From NCBI RefSeq assembly GCF_033807575.1, contig NC_084704.1, positions 30,853,968 to 30,917,967 of the forward strand: a stretch of DNA of 64,000 bases, written 5' to 3'. The notes under the pieces are model-generated. The model was given only the letters and a program-made list of their open reading frames with translations. It did not search any database and was not told the DNA's origin. The position numbers and the translations under genes are program-made. The stretch comes from Cydia pomonella (taxonomy: Eukaryota > Arthropoda > Insecta > Lepidoptera > Tortricidae). This document shows, in pieces, positions 35,201 to 47,500 of the stretch (its first letter is position 1; the number at the start of each line of letters is the position of its first letter).

Positions 35201-38200
35201 CTCACGGTGTTGCCCACGGCGCACGCCAGCGCGATGATCTGCTTGGCGATGTAGTACCCGGGCGCGGCCTTGCCCCCGATCATGACCGTGCGCGGCGTCA
35301 CGGCCGCCGACGGCTCGCGCTTGATCCTGTTGTACAGCGTTATCACGTGCAGGATGTTCAGCAGCTGCCGCTTGTACTCGTGGATACGCTTCACCTGATA
35401 ATATAATCAATAATAACGGCGTTATTCATAAACGCTTCTCAAGTCTAAAAAGCCATCGATTATTTCAGACATTTATGTTAGTTTTATAAATATTATTTGG
35501 GTACAATGGGTGTATAGGCAGTTAGCGTACCTGCACATCGAACATGGATGCCGGGTTGATCTTAACCCCAGTGTCACGCTCGATCAAAGACGCCAGCCTC
35601 AACTTGTTCTCCTGCTTGACTTTCATCACTGTTCGCTGGAAGCCAGGGTCCTTAGCCCAGCGCTTCAAGCCCTGCAGCTTCTCAAGGTGCACCGTCCATT
35701 CTTCACCGATCTTGTCGCAAATAAGGTCGGATAACCCAGGGTTGCACAGCAACAACCAACGGCGGGGGGTAATTCCGTTGGTCTTGTTTTGGAACTTCTC
35801 AGGCCACATTTCGTAAAAGTCCCTGAAGATGGTCGCTTTGAGGATCTCGGAGTGGATAGCGGCGACGCCGTTGACGGCGTGAGAGCCGACGACGCAGAGG
35901 TTCGCCATGTTCACTCGCTTCTCTCCCTCCTCTTCTATCAGAGACATGCGGCGGAGACGGTTTGCATCGCCCGGCCAGCGTTTCTCGACCTCCTGTAGAT
36001 GGAGGAAGTTGATATGATAGATGAGCTGCATGTGTCTGGGGAGGACGTTCTCCAACATGGAGCAGGGCCATCTCTCCAGCGCTTCAGGCAGGACGGTGTG
36101 GTTGGTGTACGCGCAGCATTTAGTGACGAGCTTCCACGCTTCTTCGTAGGGAAGACCCTCCTGGTCGATGAGGATTCTTAGAAGTTCCGGGATGGCCAGA
36201 GCCGGGTGGGTGTCGTTGAGCTGGATGGCTACTTTTTCTGGGAGGCTGTCGAACGTGGTCCTGACGGCCTCTCGCGAGCCGAACTTGGAGGACTTGTAGC
36301 GGCGGATGATGTCCTGCAGGGTGGCGGCGCACATGAAGTACTCCTGGCGGAGGCGGAGCTCCTTGCCTTCGAAGAAGTTGTCGTTGGGGTACAGCACGCG
36401 GGAGATGTTCTCGGCCACGTTACGGTCGAGCACGGCTTGGATGTAGTCGCCGGAGTTAACTGAAAAGTTAAAAAATGTTACTAATGTGCCATCATCATCA
36501 TCATGAATCAGTCTCTGTGGCGTTAATCAGTCCGTCATTTGCGGTTGGTGCAACTGGCCCTAAATGTTTTTTTGGCATGGCCAATTAAAATATCTTGGAC
36601 TTAAAAATTCGAATCTCTAAATAAGTTTGTTTACATTGATATTTTATTTGTTTACACATGTTGTTTGTGCTGCGCTATTAATATTATGTCTATAAATACT
36701 CCGGCATTTCTTTAAGTGACGCAGTATTCATACATAATTATACCTTACCCAGGCGATCGTGCCGATAGCTTATAACGGCGCATATTGTCAGAAAATGCTC
36801 TCCGTATATCCTCTAGACGGGTCGAGTCACGTGACCCGACGTCGGTCGGTAATGTTACGAAGATATCAATTAGAGGGTGAATATCATGAGTACGGTCAAC
36901 TCCTACAGAATGAAAAAGATTTTTTATAAAATATGATTAATATGACCATGACAGACATCAAAATGTAGTCTAAGCCTGATCATAAAATACATCAAATACT
37001 GTCCATGTGTTTATTAAAACTTAGGAGTAGGTAGTAGGTACTTACAGAACTTGAGGTTGAAGTCGATAGGGCTCTTAGCAGACCAAAGGCGAAGGGTGTT
37101 CACTACGTTGTTGTTGTAGCCGGGGATCGGGTTGTCGTACGGCATCGCGAACACCACCTGCGACAAACGGAACTTGTTGGCGACACTCAAGCTGAGCATG
37201 TTATTAACTAAGCAAATATATACGTCCTTAGTTTTCTCGTTGGTCATACAAGGATTAGTACGACCAACAAGAGAGAGAGAGAGCACGATTTGACTTATTG
37301 TTTTATTCAGCCTACAAAGTGTCCGACTGCTGAACAAGGCCCTGGAATTATAATTCTCCCGATTTAGCGCAATTCTTTCCAGTTGCTGAAAAATGTATTC
37401 CGGTCTCCTCTTAGGTCGACTTTAGGACTTAAACTTAGAACCTGTTAAATTATGAAAATATTTTATAACCTTGTCAGGTACAATACTGGTTTAACGTTTC
37501 ATATATTATTGTTGTAAATTATAGATAGTAGTAATACATGACCCAGTTACTGCTGTGGAGGCATTCACCATTAGTTATATCAAAGGTTATGTGATTTATC
37601 GTACGTACATTAACTATTATTCTATATGATATGAAGAAATAGATAATTCGTCAGGTCAACCCATTACATATATACCTACCACTGTATTAAAAATCATGTT
37701 ATCAAACCGCTTGAGTACGATCCCTGCGTGAACATTAGTGTTGACAATTAATCCATCCAAATGAATGTGGTCATAATCTACAATATTTTCTTGACATTGA
37801 TACATAATCTACAATGATTTCTCTACAAAGTACTTTTTTATTTTATTTCGTGGATCACCTCGATTTGACCTACAACGCATATGAGAATCAAGTATTCCGT
37901 AGACATATATTTTAACACTAAGTTAAAAAATCGATCATATATAACCTTAACCAATTTCATACAATTTTCAATAGTACTCGTAGGTACAGACGCCATCATA
38001 TCGAAGTGCCCAAAGTACATGTAATCTAACGCTCGGATACATCTCCTCTAGCGACTCTGCAAGGTCGGGTTTCTATTAAGTTGACGCCCGCCGTAGGAGT
38101 TTAAAACATGACATCGTACCAATTGCGTGTGTAAATGTAATTTAAACTAAGATCTACACGTACGTACATACTTAACCGATCTTTAAAATTTGATGCATTT

Positions 38201-41200
38201 GCGCTAAATACATATATATACACATTCACGCATTCTATTTTAAGCCATCTCAATGTCAGGAGTTAATTACTCGTACTTTGAAATGAATCTTGGTAACCTA
38301 ATGCCCTAGTCAGTCTTGGCCGTTTTAAGTAATTTAATACATGTAGATCCTTGTTTAGAAGGAAAATATAAGTAGGCAAGCAATCCACGGTTCACTGTGA
38401 CAAACTGACAAAACGTCTACTTAAGCACTAATAGTTATTTGTTTTAGAAGGGGGCAAAGTTGTCAAACAAATTTTGCCACAAAGTGAAACTTAAAATTTT
38501 TCACCACGCAAAAGCGACGAAGCACACAAGGCGAAGAAAATACTAACTGTAAAATATCAAATAAAATCAAACCAAATCAAATCCAAATTACCGTTATTGA
38601 TTAATGATAAATATTTCATTCAAAATCATCATTTAAAAGTCAATTCTACCAGCCAACATAAGTAAACAACTCAAAATTTGCCCCACATGTGGATAAAATG
38701 CAACTTCCTCATTCGTTTTTGAATAATCCAGGGAGTCTTTGCCAGCTGGTGTGGTGAAAACATTTTTGTTATAACCTTTCGTATCTAACCTGATTGTATC
38801 TTATTATGTAGATATGTACTGGAACATTTTCTATTCGTGAAATACATTTTACGGCAGATTACAGGCGTAATTTAATTCTTTTCTATTTTTATCGCTAATA
38901 AATTGCAGAGATTTTTAGTAACCGTAGATTTTAGTAATTTATTTTTCTAATAGGTAAGTTAGTGACAATATGAGGCTCGGCTCTGATAAGTTAATCCCTA
39001 GGCAACATTGAATGTTTAGTAACTCCGCCACCAGATAGATTTTCCGAGTAGGGCCAACTAAAACCTAGGTATCATATTTATATAACAAGACTTTTAAGAC
39101 TTTCGGTACCGTTCGTGCCTAAGAACCAGCTCAGGCCGCGGTGCCCTAGTCTTTTAGCCGTTCCTATTGCACGTACAGTTTCCTGCAGACACTCTCCAAT
39201 TCTCCGAGCCCTCGGGACGATTAACGCGTTCTTGTCATCACGTCATCAGCCCCTGACTGCGATGTGTTTGCTAACAGATGGGTTTCTTGTTTTCTACTGT
39301 TTATCGTATTGTTTGACACGAAATTATATAATTGCATATTTTAAACCACTTGACATATTTTTAATTTATAATCTTTGCATGACTTAATTATAATTCAATA
39401 ATTATGTATTTTTCATTGTATAAATGTGCGCTGGCAAATTTATAAATTTTTCAATGTATAAATTTGCCAGCGCTTTGGTGCGAACTGTAATGCTGGGTAA
39501 ATATATTGTAATAATAATAAATAAATTTATATATTGTCATAAATTGCTAACAAGACAAGATCCATCTTTCATCAAAGCATTACTAGTCACCTTAACCCCG
39601 GAAGACGATATAATATTGACCTTATGCACACAGAAACCATTCATTAATAATGAAGTACCAATAATATTATCACAAACACACGATCAACTTCCTCTAATAC
39701 TGACGTAATAATGTATAAGTAGATAAGTTATCTCATTTCACTGACCACTCTCGCCTCACGACAGCGCCACGTTATCATCGCTCATAACCACGCCGTGGGT
39801 CGTTGGCTTCTAGTAAAAATAGACGATTTGTGTGTATTGGTCTACTAGTGCGAAATTTCTTTTGACATTTGAAGGTCGGGGCGTCCTCTAGACTGGAGTA
39901 AGCGAGATTTTGCGCAGATTACAAAGTTCAGCAGTTTTATCCTAGGATTTATAATTTTGCTAATGCATATCGTCAGGTGACAACCAAAAATCACTAATTG
40001 CAAATAAATATGAATCAAAAATTAACCTTGTTTTATTATTAGTATACGATCTATTATGGCTCTGACTGAACTTGTGGTAGTAATTAGTGAGTTTTGTTTG
40101 TTTGACTAAGTCAAGGTCAAAAATGTTGATACGGGCAATGTACACACATAAACAACTTTTTGTCACTTCTGCTAAAATTTCTACTATACTGACAAACTAC
40201 AACAAGTATTATGCCGGCTGTACTGTAACTCTCTCTCAAGTACTGTTGCTGCAAAGCAAGGTTGGAAACATCAAAAAGACTGTGAAGGTTTCCATTCCAA
40301 CCTTCACAGTACACACGTCGAGTCTCTCGCCGAGTCACGGCAACGCTCCGATCCAATCGGAGAACCGCGAGACCAGACGAGGAACAGCCAGACGAGAAGG
40401 GAGCAGTATGTACACACTCGTTCTCGGCCTGTCTTGGGGTGTCTCGACGAGTGTGTACAGTCCGCATTAGACACCCACTTCTTGCCCTGCGGGGTGTCGA
40501 CGACCCGTCCGTTATGTTGATGGGCAGCATGAGCTCGAGGCAAGCCTTCTACGGGTTGCCGTAGCGACCAGTCGAGAACCTACCTATGTGTCGGCCCACT
40601 TCTTGACCTGCGGGGTGTCGACGACCCGTCCGTTAAGTTGACGGGCAGCATGCACTCGAGGCGAGACTTCTACGGGTTGCCGTAGCGATCAGTCGTCAAC
40701 CTACCTGTGTGTCGACCCACTTCTTTCCCTGCGGAGTGTCGACGACCCGTCCGTAGAAGTTAACGGGTAGCATGAACTCGGGACGAGCCTTCTCCCACGG
40801 GTTGCCATAACGGAGCCAGTCGTCAGGCTCCTCCTGCTGTTCGCCGTTCTCGATCTTCTGCGCGAAGATACCGTACTCGTACCTTATACCTGTGGGATAA
40901 TGCTACCGTCAATCATTTTAGTGTTAGCGTACGGGCTGAGTGGCGAGCGTCTTTCGGCTATGTAATAATTGGCTGGACGCAAAACGTAATAAGTTTGTCT
41001 GACCTAAAAACGGCACTTAAGACCTCAAGCTTCAAGCTTGGATCAGATGACAACCTAATTCATCGATTAGGCGGATTCACAAGAGAGGTATGGGCATAGT
41101 GAATGTCATATCGCTTTGTGTGGTAGGGCACAGCACAGCGGATGTCATTCCAGATGTATAGCAGAGCCCAACTGGGGAAGTACCTTCACCTTACAGAAAA

Positions 41201-44200
41201 CCGCAGCCAAATAACACGAGACCCTACTCATAGTAGTTGTGTTCCTGCCGGAGAGTGAGGTTGCCAGAGCTCAACGAGGGTGCGGAGTGTTAGGGTGGGC
41301 AACGCGCATGTAACTCCTCTGGAGTTGCAGGCGTCCATAGGCTACGGAGACTGCTTACCATCAGGCGGGCCGTATGCTTGTTTGCCACCGACGTAGTATA
41401 ATATTTAAAAAAACGAGCCGCCTCGCGAGGAAATTGCCGCGCGAAGCAGTTCAGTCGGTGGAAACGGGCCTCACCAGTGCGCGGCAATTTCCTCGCGAGG
41501 CGATTCATTCTGTGTGGACCTGCGTATTGAAACCAAATCGTTTATGGTCTTAGATATTTTTAACACTATATAAATTAGAATGCCCACCAACTCGTTATCA
41601 CGTCGCCACAACGCAGGTGTAGTCAAGAGGTCAAGGGTTACATTACTGTTACACGATAGTAACATGGATGACTCACAAATTCTAATAATGCGAGATAGAA
41701 GTATCACGCGAGTTAAGAACGCATATTGACCTGACAAATATTTACTTAGTGAAATTGAAACCTATAAATAACTTTCTTTGTTATTTCCGATAAAAATGGT
41801 GTGCATTTTTTTACTTTTTTTTATTTGATAGAATTATTATTTACATTGTGTATTTTACATCATTACATACCGATCATGGTTAAATAAAATTATTCAAATG
41901 AATGTAAATAAATAAGAATATGATCGTGGGTAATTTAAAAATAATTTGAATATCTTTCTTATAAGTTTTAGCCATAGATATAAGAAGTAAGGAGATTTAT
42001 AACGAAGCATAATTTCAACGAGTCTCGCTGTCTCCAACTGTCCCCCACCACATCATTAAAGGCGTGGCCAGACAACAAACTCACGCGCTGTGATTGGCCA
42101 AACCGCGCGGTGTAGGAGCCTAGAGCGGCGGCACTAGAGTGAGGACAATTCGATAGAGATATCGATATTTTACATGTTCTGAACTTGACCTTAGAGTTTT
42201 GACATTTTTGTTTTAAGTAATAATTGCCATAGACTTAATTTATATTCCTTTAAATGTTTTGACCTTATTTACGAGCTAAGAATTTTAAGGTACGTGTAAG
42301 GTATATTAGTTGATCCATAAGTTCTCTCACAAAGGTTTTTACTGATAAAATGTAATACAAAGCTTTTAATTAAAAAAAGACATGTACCATGATGCGAAAG
42401 CTTGTTTATGCTTAACTTATCAAATTGGTTTAAATTTTAGTCATTATTTGATGTAATGTTTGTTTAATTGTTTACTTTGGGATTGTCGTTAGACGCGAGC
42501 GCTTCATTAAAAAAATAGTTTCAGTTTATTATAGCATATTTCGTCACCAATTGAAAGCAATTCCAGCACGTTACATAGAGTTATGAAGAACTGCGAAAGC
42601 AAGTTATAGTAAATTATATTGTAAGTATAATGCACCATTAAATAAGCTTTTAAATCATATGTACGAATAATAAGGAAAGAGTAATCATAATTATCAGTAA
42701 AAATCTTTGTGATAGAACTTTTGGATCGACTAAGTATACAATATACTATTATTTTAAACATATTTATATTCTATCGTTATATAAATGTGGCGAAGTGTAA
42801 CTGGAAACATTTTTCTTGAAAATGATCCGAACAAATAACACTTTTCTCGCTCGTAAACCAGTTAGGGCCTCTGCCTGTAGCATCTATCCATTTTTCTTTA
42901 ATACTGGGATTTTTTGGGAAACTGAAAAAAATTGCAATCATGAACATATTTGATTATACCTAGTGCAGATATTCGAATCGTTGCTAAGAACCTGAATAAA
43001 ATATACTTATAGGTATAAACTATAATGTTATAAATAAATTGTACTTAATTAAATCAGTTTATTTTTTTGCTTACCTATTCGATTTTTAATCCAAATTAAT
43101 AAGTAATAAATTAAACATTAGGTGCATATAAAATCATTGTAAAATGTTACTTGAAAAATAATTACTTTCATACACACTATATCCAAACATTTTTATCGAT
43201 AACGCATCAAAGATCAATTATATGCACGAGCACCACTCTACTTCGCGGCGTCAATGAAGGGAGCGGTTGGCGGTCGTACCAAGAAACAATAATGCCCCTG
43301 TGAATATCGTTAGCGGTTTAATGCATTGCGCCGTTGCTAAGGACACTACAAATAGTTTTCCATGCCAAAGCGTCAATGTAAAATGCATAGACAAATTGCC
43401 ACGCGTTTGTATGACAACATGGTCTGACTCAGAAAAATCATATGTCACTGGATTTATTTGTTAAAATGTGTGGTTTTATTGACTAATACGTGAAAAAAAA
43501 TGTACTCACATGTGGTATGTAACTCCACGATCCTTATACTTTTTGGATGCACTCCTATTTCGACACAAAATAACGCTATAATTCGGCATTTCAATAAATT
43601 GACGCGCACATTGTTCAATGACAGCTAATTTGCTACTGTCTTACGGCGGGCCGGTATGGCCACGATGTGGCCATGTCGCGGCGACACGCGCCACGCCTCC
43701 GTCAGCCATCTAGTACTTTCTATGATCTGAGGTTTTAGCTAAAATAATTTAGAAATCCGCCCTATTATAGTAAACTTGTGTAATTATAACGAATACATAC
43801 AGAAAGGTATAGTAATGCTAAAAAACTTGCAGTTTTGTCTATGTTATTAGCGAGCCTGAAAGGGACGCAAAATTTAAACCTATTCAGTTATAAAAGTATG
43901 AAATTTTGAAAGTAGGCTAGCTTAAGAACCGGGCCTTCTTTAGTGCAGGTACCATAGTGCAATATATCAAAGCTGCAAATTTGCAGCTAAAGTAGATGGC
44001 GTTTGATGTCAATTCGGTTATCAAGGAATGTATGGTACTACACTACTTTACACATCTTATTATTTACATTAAGTTTTCTTGGCCTCACTAAAGTCATTCA
44101 AAACATTTTCAATTGTAAAGCATTAAATATGTAAATGGTGATAGCTGGAGTCACTACACGCGTTAGTAGGTACAGTAAGCTGCAGAGATAACTGACCCTT

Positions 44201-44494
44201 CTGCAAACAAGTTTCTATACAGGGGGGGTCAGCAGTTATCACTGCAGCTTACTCGTACTATACATAACTAACGTAAGTTTAGCGAGTCGACTATGATTGA
44301 TTTCGTGGTCGGTCGACTGAGAGGAAGTGTTTACATAAATAGATATATTGACAAGTACGAGTATCTTACCAATTTGCCATTTACAATGAGGTTGAAAACC
44401 CACCAAGGGGCATACAAGTTCCATAAACAAGAAAATGGTATCTTTTTTTAGGGTTCCGTAGTCAACTAGGAACCCTTATAGTTTCGCCATGTCC

Positions 44495-44525
<31 letters not shown>

Positions 44526-47500
44526 CGAGGCTTTGCTCCGTGGTCGTTAGTGCTAGAAAGCTAAAAAATTTGCAAGGATATATAAATCAATAAAGCCGAC
44601 AAAGTCGTACAATAAAATCTACAAATTTAATTTTTTTTAGGGTACCTCCCCTACACGTAAAGTGGGGGTGAATTTTTTTTTGCTTCAACCCTAGAGTGGG
44701 GGGTATCGTTGGAAAGGTCTTTCAAAACTAATAAGGGTTTTCAAGAAACATTTTTTGATAAAGTGAATATATTCGGAGATAATCGCCCCGAAAGAAAAAA
44801 AAAATGTGTCCCCCCCCCCCCCCCCCTCTAACTTTTGAACCATAGGTCCTAAAAATATGAAAAAAATCGTGGAAGTAGAGCTTAAGATAGACATTAAATG
44901 AAAAATATAGCGGACATGATCAGTTTAGCTGTTTTTGAGTTATCGCAAAAAGTTTTCCCTTCATAGTAAAAAGACTTACTTTAATTAGGTACTAATCAGT
45001 ATGCAAATTTGCCTATTTGTTAAACTCGGGTGAAAGGTACCGTTTCATCCCTTGGTTAACAATTTACTGTACTTTAAGCTCCAGTTTAGCTTATTGTGAC
45101 GGAAGAGTAACTACGGAACCCTACACTGAGCGTGGCCCGACATGCTCTTGGCCGGTTTTTATTTAACTTATGCAGCACCATCTGAGGTTAGTTTTGCGCG
45201 TTTATCTTCATTTTTTTTATTACGTTACGGCAAATATTCCTGAAAACTGGATAGTTTTGCCTGAGGCATCCCCACAATTTGAGAATTGTCCACAATTTCA
45301 AAAAGAAACTCATCGTAGCTATTTTACAGTGTGGCAGTGAAATAGACAAACCCATCCTACATCTACTAAACAGTAAACATACATCGCGCTCGACTTGGCG
45401 GGGGCACTACCGTGCCCCCAGATGAAATGAAATATTCTTTACAGTACATATGGGGCTACTTTATAGCACTAGTGCGAGAAGTAGCATATTACGTTACTGT
45501 GTCGAACATTTAAAGGGCCATATGTACTGTAAAACGTTGTACGATACATGTGCGAATAGGTAATTCGCAACTCGTGTCGATTTAAAACACTCCCTTCGGT
45601 CGTGTTTTAATTTATCGCCACTCGTTTCGAATTTCCTATTTTTCGCACTTGTATCGTAATGTACTATTATTTCTGACACATAGTTTTTACATTTTCTTTT
45701 ATAGTTAGACAAACACACATACATAAATTAGTTGATTAAAAAATAAATTTCTTAATGCATTTAGTTGGTTGGTCGAGTTAATTGACTACCAAGAAACTTT
45801 AACCCAACTAAGAATTTCTTTCGTTTCATTTTATGATGAAACATAGTATTTATATTACTTAGAAAAGTTAGAGATACACAAAAGTTAAAACTGCTATAAT
45901 CATAAAATTCATAACGCTTCCCGTACTCTTGCTAATTAGTTATATGTTCGTATATCTACTAATTGTAAAGTTAAGTTAAACAAGTCGTAACTACAATTTG
46001 AAAGGGTGCAATAGTGTGACTGTAACATCAAATGTCTACAGATGTTCAGCCTCAGTTTGGTGAAACACAATTAAATTGGCGGCGCGCCAACGGCCGTTGT
46101 CAACCGGCTCAATTAGTTTATATGAATGTTGACTATTTGTGCGATTCACCAACCAATTCAGTAGGTACTTCATATTTTAGTGATTTTGATGTTTTATTTT
46201 CAACTTTCTGCAGCAGCGCGTTTTCTATGACAAATAGAGTTTATGGCAAAAAATTTAATTTTACGTGTTTTTAACTGCGTACTTGACCATTTTTGACAAA
46301 TTGGTGTATTTCCATCTGTCCCTGCCGGGCACAGATGTAGTAGAATAGGCGCTACATACAAATCAGTCCCATCTGTGCCCGCCTCTTGGCGGTGGTCACG
46401 TGAGGATTTATCGACAGATTCTTTGTAAACTGTCCATGTTTACATGTGATACACTATACAATATTATACAATATTTTCCTTTTGCTAAACTAGACTGACA
46501 CGTGGATTATTTAAATTTAAGAGGCAACAATGCAACAAACAAAAGTTATGAATGTAATTGCACATCGTAAATATCATAATCATTCTTTAATTTAAAATGA
46601 TCATGCTTACTAAAAACCAACTTACTATCACAACGAAAAGTAGAAAACAAAATTGAATCATTTATGATTATGACTTACCATAACCATAAGCAGCCAAGCC
46701 AAGTGTGGCCATGGAGTCCAAGAAGCAGGCAGCCAGCCTGCCCAAGCCTCCATTTCCGAGACCAGCATCTTCTTCGAGCTCCTCCAGCTCTTCAATGTCC
46801 AGGCCGAGCTGGTACAGGGCCTCGTCCACGGTGCCTTGGATGCCCAAGTTGATCATGGTGTTTTGAAGGGAGCGGCCCATGTAGTACTCCAGAGAGAGGT
46901 AGTATACACGCTGTTGGGCATTACAGAGTTGTAGTTTAAAAGAAGAGAACCACAGCAAGCAAAATGTTACAATAAAGTTTTAAATTGTGGATATAACAAT
47001 TCTATTGAATATTTTTGACTTGTGTTAAGAAAGAAGAGCCACTGGAGGTATTTTTTTTCTTTAGTAATTTACACATTACATAGCGAATGTGTTAACTAGT
47101 AATTTCTAACTCTGAAGACACAGTTCCAAGCAGTCAGAGTTTGGTTATAAAAGTATTAAGTATTATTATGTTGCTTAAGGCATTCCCATTTAATACCAGA
47201 AGTATAAACAAAATAGGGGGGGGGGGGGGGGGGGGTCTTCATCCCCAAGCCTTGTGGGCCTAGGCAGAATTCTGGCCCTTACAATATTTAAAACATAAGC
47301 ATAAATATTAGTTTCAGGTACCCAACTATATTTTATCTCATAATCACCAAGTTATTTGAGAAAATTCTGCTGTAGCAGGCACTTTTACTCTGTTTTAAAA
47401 TTGCTAAGTTTAACATGAGAATAGGGCTGCCATCTCGAATTTCGCTAAGCCCAGACAAAGATTCAAAAAAACCCGGACATTTGGCGTAAATCGCATTTTT

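Noticed and set aside
40087..40543. Overlapping 127- and 137-aa open frames on both strands
   Set aside because: They run through short hairpins and a degenerate copy of GlyP exon 3, which explains the open frames.
45494..45724. 76-aa open frame also found in the copy at 32475-32708
   Set aside because: The match is due to the ~232-bp repeat itself; there is no sign of coding selection.
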